Counted from the stretch's first letter, positions 7,044-14,700 are shown. The stretch: 34,979 nucleotides of DNA from Actinotignum timonense (GCF_030216305.1 NZ_JASOKT010000017.1:1-34979); one strand, 5' to 3'. Notes: generated by a model from the letters alone, not told the origin. Numbers and translations: made by a program.

Positions 7044-8399
7044 TTAGCGGCTTTCGCCCGCGCCCAGTTTCTCCAGGAGCAGCGCCTCCGCCAGAATAGC
7101 GTTACGCCAATCGCCCAGGTGCAAGGATTCGTTATGAGCGTGAGCGCGCGCGTCCGGATCTTCCACGCCCGTCACCAAAATCTCCGCCTCCGGGAAGACT
7201 TCCGCGAGGTCAGAAATGAAGGGAATAGACCCGCCGGTGCCGATGTCCACCGATTCGTGACCGAAGGCTTCGCTGAGGGCTTCGCGGGCCAGATGCATAA
7301 TGGGGGTATCCTCCCCGGCCTTGAAACCGGAACCCGCTTCCGCAACTTCGGTGACCACGGTGGCACCGAACGGCGCCTGGGCCTCAATGTATTCGGCCAG
7401 CAGCTCGCCGGCACGCTGGGGATCCTGACCGGGAGCCACCCGCATGGAAAGGAAGGCCCGCGCGGAGGGAATCACGGTATTGGAGGCTTCCGCGGTGGAG
7501 GTCACGTCCATGCCGATCACGGCGATGGAGGGTTTCGTCCACATGCGCGAATTGAAGGAGCCGGTGCCCAGGAGCTGCATGCCGGGCAGAATCGCGGCAT
7601 CGCGGCGCAGGTGCTCTTCTTCGTAATCGACGTCGGCATCATCCCACGCATCCAGGCCGGGAACCGCAACGTCGCCGTTCTCGTCGTGCAAGGTGGCGAT
7701 AATCCGCGCGAGGGCGGTCACCGCATCGAGAGTGGGCCCGCCGTACTGGCCCGAATGCACGCCGTGGGTGAGAGTGGACACTTCCACACCCAAGCGCACG
7801 ACGCCGCGCAGCGACGTGGTCAGGGAGGGCACCCCCACCTTCCAGTTACCCGAATCAGCTACCACGATGGCATCGGCTTCGAGGCGATCCCGGTAGGTTT
7901 CCAGGAAAGCGTGGAAGGTAGGCGAACCGATTTCTTCTTCACCTTCGATAAAGAGGGTGACGTTCACGGCCAGGTCATCGCCGAGGGCCGAAATCGCGGC
8001 CATGTGGACGAGCACGCCGGCCTTATCGTCCGCAGTGCCGCGCCCGTAGAGGCGTCCGTTCTTTTCCACCGGCTCGAAAGGATCGGATTCCCAACCGTCC
8101 AGGGTGCCCTGGGGCTGCACATCGTGATGCGCGTAAAGAAGAATGGTGGGCTTATCATCGCCGACGTGCTTATGGGCAAGAATCGCCGGGCGGCCCTTCC
8201 CGTGGGGCGTTTCCAATTCAATAATATCGACGTCGAAACCGCGTTCGCGGGCCATGCGCGCCACGAATTCCGCGGATTCACGCACTTTGGCCTGATCAAA
8301 TGCATCGGCGGAAACGGAAGGAATACGGACAAGGTCCTCAAGCAAAGCGCGATGGACGGGCAGGGCCTCATCCACGCGAGCAACAAGATCACTACTCAT
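7044..8399 (-). CDS. M20 family metallopeptidase (dipeptidase)
   Basis: Cytoplasmic zinc peptidase of the M20 family, probably releasing amino acids from dipeptides (CNDP/carnosinase-like subgroup); 451 residues, normal length. Visible family residues: LLYAHHDVQPQG (His91 and Asp93, metal ligand and adjacent acid), GRGTADDKAG (bridging Asp124 or Asp125), IEGEEEIGSP (catalytic Glu and metal Glu near 153-156), VADSGNW (Asp ligand) and a C-terminal AHAHNESLHLGD with the last His ligand. The dimerisation-domain His is in THGVHSGQYGG. The frame is open far upstream with no sensible protein sequence. The ATG at 8399 is chosen because TACCCT ends exactly 7 nt before it, indicating leaderless expression. 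The FKBP lipoprotein follows 47 bp downstream on the same strand. Confidence 0.9.
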   Translation of the reverse strand: MSSDLVARVDEALPVHRALLEDLVRIPSVSADAFDQAKVRESAEFVARMARERGFDVDIIELETPHGKGRPAILAHKHVGDDKPTILLYAHHDVQPQGTLDGWESDPFEPVEKNGRLYGRGTADDKAGVLVHMAAISALGDDLAVNVTLFIEGEEEIGSPTFHAFLETYRDRLEADAIVVADSGNWKVGVPSLTTSLRGVVRLGVEVSTLTHGVHSGQYGGPTLDAVTALARIIATLHDENGDVAVPGLDAWDDADVDYEEEHLRRDAAILPGMQLLGTGSFNSRMWTKPSIAVIGMDVTSTAEASNTVIPSARAFLSMRVAPGQDPQRAGELLAEYIEAQAPFGATVVTEVAEAGSGFKAGEDTPIMHLAREALSEAFGHESVDIGTGGSIPFISDLAEVFPEAEILVTGVEDPDARAHAHNESLHLGDWRNAILAEALLLEKLGAGESR

Positions 8400-8406
8400 A
8401 CGTCCT

Positions 8407-8412
8407 AGGGTA
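8407..8412 (-). promoter_or_regulatory. -10 element of leaderless promoter for the M20 peptidase
   Basis: On the minus strand TACCCT is followed by AGGACGT (7 nt) and the ATG at 8399. AGGA could instead act as a weak ribosome-binding site, though its spacing to the ATG is short. Confidence 0.45.
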
Positions 8413-8488
8413 CCGGGTTCGCGCCCGCGGGCGCGGCGGGTGCTGAACAACGACGGCGCAGGCCGTGCGTGGCCGGCTTTACGTGAAT

Positions 8489-8544
8489 GGCTGCGGTAGT
8501 GTGCGCGGGCGGTAAAGGGAACGGCTACGGTAGTGTGCGCGGGT
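8489..8544. repeat. Direct repeat of 22 bp with 34-bp period
   Basis: GGCTGCGGTAGTGTGCGCGG (8489) recurs as GGCTACGGTAGTGTGCGCGG (8523), with one mismatch over the first 20 positions. It lies in the 222-bp gap between the divergent M20 peptidase and DUF3043-like genes, upstream of the likely promoter of the latter. It may be a duplicated operator or a simple local duplication. Confidence 0.6.
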
Positions 8545-8573
8545 AATGGACAGGGCGGCCGCGCGCGAACGGT

Positions 8574-8579
8574 TAGACT
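8574..8579 (+). promoter_or_regulatory. -10 element for the DUF3043-like gene
   Basis: TAGACT at 8574-8579 would start transcription near 8586, giving a leader of about 35 nt that contains the AGGAG ribosome-binding site before the ATG at 8622. No convincing -35 is seen. Confidence 0.4.
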
Positions 8580-8621
8580 ATTCTCGTTCAAGGCATAGTT
8601 GGCGACGACGCAGGAGTTGAG

Positions 8622-9314
8622 ATGGCATTCGGCCGCAAGAAAGAGGCAGTAGAAAAGGCGCAAGAACAGGCAGCCCCCGCCTCCACTCATCCCAAGGGAT
8701 ACACCCCGGGCAAGGGAGCCCCCACCCCGAAGCGTAAGGACGTGGAAGCGCGCCACCGCCGGCCGATTATTTCTGATAAATCCTCCATGACCCGCGAGGA
8801 AAAGAAGGCCCGCAAGGCCGAGGAACGCGCCCGTTCTTCCGAGCGCTGGGAACGCGAACAAACCGCGATGAAAACGGGGGATATTCGGAATATGCCCCTC
8901 GCCCATGCGGGCGTGCAGCGGGCTTTCGCGCGCGATGCTCTTGATTCGCGCTTCCAGTTCTCCTCGCTCATGCTCTTCCTGGCCGTCATTATGATCGCCG
9001 GTGTTTTCACCCTCACCCGCTTCCCGCTGGTCTTCAATGTGTTCGTTATTACCTGCTACGCGATCCTGGTGCTCATGGCCCTCGAATCGTGGTGGCGGGC
9101 CCGCCAGGTGCGCACCCTGGTCGAATACAAATACGGGGAGGATAAGACTCCGGATCGCCTGGTCGGGCAGATGATGTCGCGCGGGTTTACCCCGCGGCGC
9201 TGGCGCATGCCTCGCCCCATGGTGAAATTCGGTGAGTACCCCGAGGGCGGCACTCCCGCAGATCTCAAGAAGGCGCGGGAAGCGAAGAAAGAAATGAAGC
9301 GGGCCGCGAAGTAA
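8622..9314 (+). CDS. DUF3043-like actinobacterial membrane protein
   Basis: A 230-residue protein with the layout of the actinobacterial DUF3043 family; function unknown. A very basic, charged N-terminal half contains GAPTPKRKDVEARHRRP and an Arg/Lys/Glu-rich helix (REEKKARKAEERARSSERW). The family-like FARDALDSRFQFSS comes just before two transmembrane helices at about 112-132 and 138-156. A basic C-terminal tail follows (MSRGFTPRRWRMPRP). The charge pattern suggests both ends are cytoplasmic and may touch nucleic acid or phospholipid head groups, but that is inference. The start is fixed by AGGAG 6-8 nt upstream of the ATG. It stands alone, and the neighbouring gene is convergent. Confidence 0.85.
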   Translation: MAFGRKKEAVEKAQEQAAPASTHPKGYTPGKGAPTPKRKDVEARHRRPIISDKSSMTREEKKARKAEERARSSERWEREQTAMKTGDIRNMPLAHAGVQRAFARDALDSRFQFSSLMLFLAVIMIAGVFTLTRFPLVFNVFVITCYAILVLMALESWWRARQVRTLVEYKYGEDKTPDRLVGQMMSRGFTPRRWRMPRPMVKFGEYPEGGTPADLKKAREAKKEMKRAAK

Positions 9315-9323
9315 AGCGAAGGG

Positions 9324-9353
9324 CTAAAGAAACCTAAAGAAAACTAAAGATTA
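9324..9353. repeat. Three tandem 10-bp units between convergent genes
   Basis: CTAAAGAAAC, CTAAAGAAAA and CTAAAGATTA follow one another. The third overlaps the TAG stop of the minus-strand gene ending at 9344. This A-rich, low-GC patch sits in an otherwise GC-rich stretch with only 29 bp between the two genes. Confidence 0.6.
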
Positions 9354-9844
9354 CGCTGGGCGATGCTGGCTGGCCGGGACCACATAATCCAGGCCAGCCC
9401 GGCAATGGCCCCGAGGGTGGGAAGGTAATAATAGGTGGCACCGGCCTGATACCAGGGGCTCACCTGGTGGAAAAGATCAGGGATGACCACGCCCACCACG
9501 GCCATCACAATATTGGTGCTCCAGCAGGTGGTGGCCACCCACCGCATCCGCCGCCCGTTATGGAGCGAGCCGGCGCAAGCCAGCACCCACACAAGCGCCG
9601 CCACCAGGGTGGTGGTCATGCGCCCGGGATAGCCCAGCTGAAAATCTTCGGTGCCCGCAACAATGGCCCGCCACACGAAAATAGCGGCCCCCAGGCTCAG
9701 CGCAATGAGGAGGAAGAGAGGCCAGCCCACGGCGGTGCGCCTCTCGTCTCGAATCATTTCACTATTCACCTGGCTCCTCCCAGAATCCTGCACTGGCTGT
9801 GCGCCTCCTTCGCGGAGCTGACCGCGGAGACGACGTACCATCAT
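9344..9844 (-). CDS. Hypothetical four-helix membrane protein
   Basis: A 166-residue protein I cannot assign to a named family. After a hydrophilic N terminus of about 38 residues there are four predicted transmembrane segments: WPLFLLIALSLGAAIFVW, TTTLVAALVWVLACAGSL, WSTNIVMAVVGVVIPDL and YLPTLGAIAGLAWIMW. Short basic loops (NGRRMRW) and a basic tail suggest cytoplasmic ends. The ATG at 9844 lies 6 bp after the stop of the upstream small gene, and AAAGG overlaps that stop, so translation is probably coupled. Starts at 9841 or at an internal MIRDERRTAVGW are possible. Its job is probably linked to that neighbour, next to lpd, but nothing shows what it is. Confidence 0.72.
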   Translation of the reverse strand: MMVRRLRGQLREGGAQPVQDSGRSQVNSEMIRDERRTAVGWPLFLLIALSLGAAIFVWRAIVAGTEDFQLGYPGRMTTTLVAALVWVLACAGSLHNGRRMRWVATTCWSTNIVMAVVGVVIPDLFHQVSPWYQAGATYYYLPTLGAIAGLAWIMWSRPASIAQRNL

Positions 9845-9850
9845 AAACCT

Positions 9851-10165
9851 TTAAGCGCGCCGGTGCTCCGCGTTCCAACGGCGCACCGACTCGGGATAGC
9901 CGGTGCGATTAATTTCGTAGAAAGGTACGCCCAGCTCCCGGGCAAGTTGCGCTCCGGCGGCCAGATCGGGCACCCGCCGGCGGGTCCACTCCCCGGTGCG
10001 AGCAACGAGGAGAAGAGCTGCCGGCTCACGCGGAGTTTCCACCTCAAAATAGGCTTCCACCCCCGCGCGAGTCTCGATGAAATCGGCGAAGTGTTTCGCC
10101 GTCGCCGAACGGCGAGCACCGCCGTGAGCAGCGCGGGAACGGGAGCGACGCGAAAAAAGACCCAT
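9851..10165 (-). CDS. Conserved small actinobacterial protein next to lpd, function unknown
   Basis: A 104-residue soluble, basic protein. After a disordered basic start (MGLFSRRSRSR) it reads as one small alpha/beta domain: AKHFADFIETRAGVEAYFE, ALLLVARTGEWTRRRV, AAGAQLARELGVPFYEINRTGYP, then a basic end. From memory, similar small proteins lie beside lpd in other actinobacteria, sometimes loosely labelled oxidoreductase, but no cofactor or catalytic motif is visible here. The GEWTRRRV and R.GYP motifs are the most conserved-looking parts. It is divergent from lpd and forms a two-gene unit with the downstream membrane protein. TAAAAT ends 6 nt before the ATG, suggesting a leaderless message. 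Confidence 0.78.
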   Translation of the reverse strand: MGLFSRRSRSRAAHGGARRSATAKHFADFIETRAGVEAYFEVETPREPAALLLVARTGEWTRRRVPDLAAGAQLARELGVPFYEINRTGYPESVRRWNAEHRRA

Positions 10166-10171
10166 ACGGTG

Positions 10172-10177
10172 ATTTTA
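10172..10177 (-). promoter_or_regulatory. -10 element of leaderless promoter for the small lpd-linked gene
   Basis: On the minus strand TAAAAT, then 6 nt (CACCGT), then the ATG at 10165. It lies in the 125-bp divergent region shared with lpd. On the plus strand the overlapping candidates TATAGG / TATAGC (10232-10243) may serve lpd. Confidence 0.5.
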
Positions 10178-10290
10178 GCGACCCTCGCTGGGAGCGTGAT
10201 GCGTCCCAGATAACACCTCGGCATGGCAGAATATAGGTATAGCGGCTCTTGTACCGCATTCCAAAATGTTGTATTGCGAAGGGAAATCCT

Positions 10291-11664
10291 GTGGCAGAAA
10301 CGAAAGAGTACGACGTCGTCATCCTCGGTGGCGGCAGCGGCGGCTACGCGGCCGCGCTTCGTGCCGGTCAGCTCGGCCTGACCGTTGCTCTCATTGAGGC
10401 TGACAAGCTCGGCGGTACCTGTTTGCACCGCGGGTGCATCCCCACCAAAGCATTGCTGCACGCCGCTGATGTTGCCGATGAAATGCGCGAAGGCCCGTCC
10501 ATTGGCGTGAAAGGTTCCTTTGAGGGCATTGATATGCACACCTTGCAGGCCTACAAGAACGGCGTGATCGAGAAGATGTTCAAGGGCCTGACCGGCCTGG
10601 TCTCCTCGCGCGGTGTGGAGATTGTGCAGGGCTGGGGCAAGCTCGTCGCAAAGGACACCATCGAAGTTAATGGCGTGCACTACCGCGGCAAGCACGTTGT
10701 GCTGGCCTCCGGTTCCTACTCGAAGACCATCGGCCAGGAGATCACCGGCCGCGTCCTCACCTCCACCGAAGCGCTGGAGCTGGGTGAGGCCCCCGGATCC
10801 GTGATCGTGCTGGGCGGCGGGGTTATCGGGGTGGAATTCGCCTCCGCGTGGCGCTCCTACGGTGCGGAAGTCCAGATTATTGAGGGCCTGCCGCGCCTGG
10901 TTCCCAATGAGGATGCGGAAGTGTCCAAGAATCTGGAACGCCAGTTCCGCAAGCGCGGCATTAAATTCGCCACCGGAACCATGTTTGATCACCTCGAACA
11001 AACCGATCATTCCGTCAAGGTTTTCACCCAGGACGGCAAGGAATTCGAGGCGGATTACCTGCTCATCGCTATCGGGCGCGGCCCGGCCACCGCGAACCTC
11101 GGCTACGAAGAAGTCGGGGTGAAGATGGATCGTGGTTTCGTGCTCACCGATGAGCGCCTGCGCACGAACGTTGATGGAATCTACGCGGTGGGCGATATTG
11201 TGCCCGGCCTCCAGCTGGCACACCGCGGTTTCCTCCAGGGTATTTTCGTTGCCGAAGATATTGCGGGCCTCAACCCCAAGGTGATTGACGAAACGAAGAT
11301 CCCGCGCGTCACTTTCTGCACCCCGGAAATCGCCTCCGTGGGTCTCAACCAGGATAAGGCCGAGGAAGAATACGGCAAGGAAAATATCACCACTGCCACC
11401 TTCAACCTCACCGGGAACGGCAAGTCCCAGATGCTGGGCGCGGCCGGTTTCGTCAAGCTGGTTGCGGTCAAGGATGGTCCCATCGTGGGCTTCCACGCCA
11501 TCGGGGCGCGCATGTCCGAACAGATTGGCGAAGGCGAACTCATGGTGGCCTGGGAAGCCTACGCGCAGGACTTCGATGGTCTTATCCACGCCCACCCCAC
11601 CCAGAACGAAGCAATCGGCGAAGCGGCACTGGTCCTCGCGGGCAAGCCGCTCCACAACCACTAA
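10291..11664 (+). CDS. lpd: Dihydrolipoyl dehydrogenase (E3)
   Basis: FAD- and NAD-linked disulfide oxidoreductase that reoxidises dihydrolipoyl groups of 2-oxoacid dehydrogenase complexes; cytoplasmic. With a GTG start at 10291 it has 457 residues, normal for E3. Visible features: FAD-binding GGGSGGYAAA (13-22), redox-active pair Cys44 and Cys49 in GGTCLHRGCIPTK, second dinucleotide-binding motif VIVLGGGVIGVEFAS, FAD-contacting YAVGDIV, and the C-terminal HAHPTQNEA with the catalytic His-Glu pair. The frame is open to an ATG at 10249, but GAAGGGA lies just ahead of the GTG and homologues begin near there. sucB follows 18 bp downstream and is clearly cotranscribed. Confidence 0.96.
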   Translation: MAETKEYDVVILGGGSGGYAAALRAGQLGLTVALIEADKLGGTCLHRGCIPTKALLHAADVADEMREGPSIGVKGSFEGIDMHTLQAYKNGVIEKMFKGLTGLVSSRGVEIVQGWGKLVAKDTIEVNGVHYRGKHVVLASGSYSKTIGQEITGRVLTSTEALELGEAPGSVIVLGGGVIGVEFASAWRSYGAEVQIIEGLPRLVPNEDAEVSKNLERQFRKRGIKFATGTMFDHLEQTDHSVKVFTQDGKEFEADYLLIAIGRGPATANLGYEEVGVKMDRGFVLTDERLRTNVDGIYAVGDIVPGLQLAHRGFLQGIFVAEDIAGLNPKVIDETKIPRVTFCTPEIASVGLNQDKAEEEYGKENITTATFNLTGNGKSQMLGAAGFVKLVAVKDGPIVGFHAIGARMSEQIGEGELMVAWEAYAQDFDGLIHAHPTQNEAIGEAALVLAGKPLHNH

Positions 11665-11682
11665 ATCGAGGGAGATAACTCT

Positions 11683-13443
11683 ATGTCTGAACCGTTGAAG
11701 ATGCCCGCCCTGGGCGAATCCGTCACCACCGGTACCGTGACCGCCTGGCTCAAGCAGGTGGGCGATACTGTTTCGCTCGACGAGCCGATTGTGGAAGTCT
11801 CCACAGACAAGGTCGATTCGGAAGTCCCCTCCCCCGCGGAAGGCGTGATCGAACAGATCCTCGTCCAGGAAGATGAAGAAGTTGAAGTGGGTGCCATTCT
11901 CGCCTATATCGGTGATGGCTCCGGCGTGGCTGCTTCGGCAGCTCCCGCCAGCAATGCGGCCCACGCGGAAGAAGCGGCTCCTGCTCCTGCTGCCGCTCCT
12001 GCGCCGGCAGCTGCGCCCGCCGCACCCGCCGCGCCGGAAGGTGGTTCGGGCGCCACCGGTGTGGAAGTGAAGATGCCGGCCCTGGGCGAATCAGTCAATG
12101 AGGGAACCGTCACCTCGTGGCTGGTGGCCGAAGGCGATGAAGTCGAAGCCGACCAGCCCATCGTGGAGGTCTCCACGGACAAGGTCGATTCGGAAGTCCC
12201 GGCCCCAGCCGCCGGCATCATCCAGAAGATTGTGGTCCAGGAAGATGAAACGGTTGCGGTAGGCACCGTCATCGCTTATATCGGCGACGGCGCAGCCGCG
12301 CCCGCACCCGCGGCTCCCGCCGCCGGTGCGGCCCCGGCTGAAGCACCGGCCAGTGTGACAGCGGTCCAGGAACCGGCTTCCGGAACCCCGCAGCACGGCA
12401 CCCCGGCCCAGCAGGAAAACCAGGCGAACACGCCGGATCTGGATGCGGCTGATGCCGGTACCGGGTTCTCCGAACCGGATGCCTACATCACTCCGATTGT
12501 GCGCAAGCTCGCCAAGGACTTGGATGTGGACCTGTCCGGAGTCAAGGGCTCCGGTGTGGGCGGGCGTATTCGCCGCCAGGATGTGGAAGCGGCAGCCGCG
12601 GCCGCGAAGAAGGCCGTGGAAGAAGCCGCGCGTGCCCAGGCCGCTGCTTCCCAGCCTGCCCAGGCCGCTGCACCCGCGCCCGCCGCGGCGAAGAAGGCTA
12701 CTCCGAGCGCACCGTCTGCTGAGGCAGCTCAGCTGCGCGGTACCACCGCGAAGATGACGCGCCTGCGCCAGACCATCGCCAAACGCATGGTTGAATCCCT
12801 CCAGATTTCGGCGCAGCTGACCACCGTGATCAAGGTGGATGTCACGAAGATCGTCAAGCTCCGGGAAGCCAATAAGGCTGCTTTCGCCGAACGTGAAGGC
12901 ACCAAGCTGACCTACCTGCCCTTCTTCGTCAAGGCCGCCATCGATACCCTGAAGAACCACCCGAAGCTCAACGCCACCATCAAGGACAATGAGGTGGAGT
13001 ACTTCGATTACGAGAATATCGGCATCGCGGTGGATACCCCGAAGGGCCTGTTCGTTCCGGTTATCAAGAACGCGGGCGATCTCAATATCGCGGGCCTGGC
13101 CCGGGCGATCAATACCGGCGCGGCCAAGGTACGCAATGGCGAAGCAGCGGTCGATGATCTCACCGGCGGTACCTTCACCATTACGAATACCGGTTCGAAC
13201 GGCGTCATGTTTGACACCCCGGTCATCAACCAGCCCGAGGTGGCCATCCTGGGTATCGGCGCGATTATGCGCGAACCTGGCATCGTCAAGGACGCGGACG
13301 GCAACGAATCCATTGGCATTCGTTCCTACCTCTACCCGGCGATCACCTACGATCACCGTTTGGTGGACGGCGCAGATGCCGGCCGGTTCCTCAAGGAATT
13401 CAAGGCCCGCCTGGAAGAAGCCGATTTCGAGGGCGCGTTCTAA
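11683..13443 (+). CDS. sucB: 2-oxoacid dehydrogenase E2 (dihydrolipoyl acyltransferase), two lipoyl domains
   Basis: E2 core that passes the acyl group from E1 to CoA; 586 residues. Two near-identical lipoyl domains occupy about 1-78 and 127-203, with lipoyl lysines Lys43 and Lys167, each in EVSTDKVDSEV. Ala/Pro-rich linkers separate them. The peripheral subunit-binding domain is at about 268-303 (ITPIVRKLAKDLDVD...GRIRRQDV). The acyltransferase domain (about 355-586) carries the active-site motif DHRLVDG, His558. The start follows GAGGGAGA. Similarity fits the actinobacterial SucB/DlaT group (Rv2215), which can serve the pyruvate or the 2-oxoglutarate complex; sequence alone does not decide. 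Pairing with lpd is usual, but lipB and lipA, which follow in mycobacteria, are absent here. A hairpin terminator follows. Confidence 0.93.
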   Translation: MSEPLKMPALGESVTTGTVTAWLKQVGDTVSLDEPIVEVSTDKVDSEVPSPAEGVIEQILVQEDEEVEVGAILAYIGDGSGVAASAAPASNAAHAEEAAPAPAAAPAPAAAPAAPAAPEGGSGATGVEVKMPALGESVNEGTVTSWLVAEGDEVEADQPIVEVSTDKVDSEVPAPAAGIIQKIVVQEDETVAVGTVIAYIGDGAAAPAPAAPAAGAAPAEAPASVTAVQEPASGTPQHGTPAQQENQANTPDLDAADAGTGFSEPDAYITPIVRKLAKDLDVDLSGVKGSGVGGRIRRQDVEAAAAAAKKAVEEAARAQAAASQPAQAAAPAPAAAKKATPSAPSAEAAQLRGTTAKMTRLRQTIAKRMVESLQISAQLTTVIKVDVTKIVKLREANKAAFAEREGTKLTYLPFFVKAAIDTLKNHPKLNATIKDNEVEYFDYENIGIAVDTPKGLFVPVIKNAGDLNIAGLARAINTGAAKVRNGEAAVDDLTGGTFTITNTGSNGVMFDTPVINQPEVAILGIGAIMREPGIVKDADGNESIGIRSYLYPAITYDHRLVDGADAGRFLKEFKARLEEADFEGAF

Positions 13444-13516
13444 GGAACGAAGGAACTCGGTTCCTGGGTTACGCAGTGCATCTCAGGTGCTACGTAACTC
13501 AGTAACGCAACCTCAA

Positions 13517-13594
13517 CCGCGCGCGTGATCACGCGCGCGGGAAGCTCCCCGGTTCCGGTAGTGCTATCTGGCATTCTGGATACCGGGGAGTTTT
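13517..13594 (+). terminator. sucB 3' region: 24-bp perfect palindrome followed by an intrinsic terminator
   Basis: A perfect 24-bp GC-rich palindrome centred on TGATCA fills 13517-13540. Four bases later CTCCCCGGT (13545-13553) pairs with ACCGGGGAG (13582-13590), directly followed by TTTT. The second hairpin has a 28-nt loop with weak internal pairing. Together they should stop the lpd-sucB transcript. Smaller imperfect hairpins lie at 13444-13505. Confidence 0.72.
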
Positions 13595-13751
13595 CGGTTG
13601 ATAGGCAGTCCGCAGCCCCAATAACCACAATGGTTACTACTCAAGCACCCCACTCGGCTGGCCTTCTCCATACCGCTCATGCGATAGCCTTCACGGGCAC
13701 GGGTGGAAGCCCAGCGCAACCAAAACTGCACGCCCTCGCCGGCCGCCACCT
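13595..13751. other. Non-coding stretch with a 20-bp duplication of the neighbouring gene's 3' end
   Basis: I see no gene here. CCTTCACGGGCACGGGTGGA at 13688-13707 recurs with one mismatch at 13749-13768, where it spans the stop codon of the minus-strand gene ending at 13752. This looks like a short duplicated tail or gene remnant. Open frames crossing the region on both strands show no family features. Confidence 0.45.
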
Positions 13752-14369
13752 TCACGAGCACGGGTGGACGGCCACCACGCGCCACGGCTGCGGGCTCAGC
13801 TGCCAGCGCGCACACCGCTCCGGCTGCTGCCCAATAGTTTCCCCGCTGGCGAGAATGAGGCGGCGCTGCACCGTGACGACTTCAAGAAGGTTCTCCCCCA
13901 CCCAGGAAGCTTCCCGCACCTCGGTTTCCACCTGCGCAACCGGTGCACTCTCCAGCACCCTACGCAACTTCGCATCGGCCGCCGCCGCTTCACCATCCGG
14001 CATGTTCAAGGCGTTCAGCGCTGCTATATCACCCGCGCTAATGGCGACATCGCGGGCCGCCACTAACTGGCGTGCTACCGCCACAGCGTCCGGCTCCGGC
14101 TCGGTATTCGCACCGGAGCCACGTGCCAGACCCTCGCCAGACGCCACGCCATCGCCATACTCCGGCTTTTCTCCACGTACCGGCTCCGTGGGTGGCTTTT
14201 TCACCGTGGGCACTAGCGCGCCCAGTGCCATCCCTGCCAGCACGCCCGCCACCAACCCGAGGACGCATAGACGCACCAACATAGCCACGCGCCCGTCACT
14301 AGCTCCGCCTACCCCGCCTCCGTCGCGTGCCCCGCTTGCCCCGCGCCGCTTCACCACTGTGCCTGCCAT
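13752..14369 (-). CDS. Membrane-anchored protein of unknown function
   Basis: A 205-residue protein, no named family recognised. A Gly/Ala/Arg-rich N terminus is followed by one transmembrane segment at about 31-50 (LVRLCVLGLVAGVLAGMALG), a Pro/Glu-rich linker (VPTVKKPPTEPVRGEKPEYG) and a compact C-terminal domain (about 90-205) with AVARQLVAARDVAISAGDIAA, VETEVREASWVGENLLEVVT and RWQLSPQPWRVVAVHP. That alternation of helix and strands with a final W-R-V-V strand recalls the NTF2/SnoaL-like folds found in extracytoplasmic actinobacterial proteins, but the likeness is weak. A longer open frame on the other strand (13525-14619) is judged spurious: it is Pro/Arg/His-rich and without domains. The start is uncertain, with only weak GTGAAGTAGG ahead of the ATG. 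Confidence 0.66.
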   Translation of the reverse strand: MAGTVVKRRGASGARDGGGVGGASDGRVAMLVRLCVLGLVAGVLAGMALGALVPTVKKPPTEPVRGEKPEYGDGVASGEGLARGSGANTEPEPDAVAVARQLVAARDVAISAGDIAALNALNMPDGEAAAADAKLRRVLESAPVAQVETEVREASWVGENLLEVVTVQRRLILASGETIGQQPERCARWQLSPQPWRVVAVHPCS

Positions 14370-14473
14370 AGGCCTACTTCACCACCGCCGGCCTATCCCG
14401 TCCAGAAGCCATCCACAGGCAGGCCCCCCACTGCGTCGTTATCCACAAGCCGCTCACGCTTCACGCCTCACCT
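14370..14473. other. Intergenic DNA with one perfect DnaA-box-like nonamer
   Basis: TTATCCACA, the classical DnaA box, is at 14439-14447, and related ATCCACA cores occur at 14411 and 14581. No AT-rich unwinding element or replication gene is nearby, so this is not an origin; it may be an isolated DnaA site or chance. Otherwise nothing is visible up to the microsatellite. Confidence 0.35.
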
Positions 14474-14529
14474 CACACCTCGCACCTCACACCTCGCACC
14501 TCACACCTCACACCTCACACCTCACACAG
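14474..14529. repeat. 7-bp microsatellite (CACACCT), eight units
   Basis: Eight consecutive heptamers: CACACCT five times, CGCACCT twice, and a final CACACAG. Two looser units precede it from 14462. It lies between the divergent genes starting at 14369 (minus) and 14701 (plus). The unit is not a multiple of three, so length changes would matter only for spacing or promoter activity. Confidence 0.85.
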
Positions 14530-14657
14530 ACCCATCGTGCACATCACCGTGCTGCCCTCGATGCCACGGTCACCGCGGAATCCACATCCCCACCCCCGAA
14601 CAACTGTCCGCCAGCGTGAGATTGGGCCAGGCGCTCAACAAAGCCGGCGCTATCGTC

Positions 14658-14663
14658 TAGAAT
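14658..14663 (+). promoter_or_regulatory. -10 element for the DUF4191-like gene
   Basis: TAGAAT, with transcription expected near 14670 and a leader of about 30 nt that includes AAAAGGA before the ATG at 14701. No convincing -35 hexamer is seen. Confidence 0.5.
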
Positions 14664-14700
14664 CGACGGGGACTATCGAGAAGGATCTAAAAGGAATCAG

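Noticed and set aside
9841..11964. 707-codon open frame on the minus strand
   Set aside because: It is antisense to lpd and part of sucB, both unmistakable. Low stop-codon frequency in GC-rich DNA explains it.
14409..14590. Possible replication origin (TTATCCACA and two ATCCACA cores)
   Set aside because: Only one perfect box, no AT-rich unwinding element and no dnaA, dnaN or rpmH nearby.
13525..14619. 364-codon open frame on the plus strand after sucB
   Set aside because: Its product is Pro/Arg/His/Thr-rich with no domain and translates the CACACCT microsatellite. The minus-strand gene at 13752-14369 has a proper transmembrane segment and folded-looking domain.
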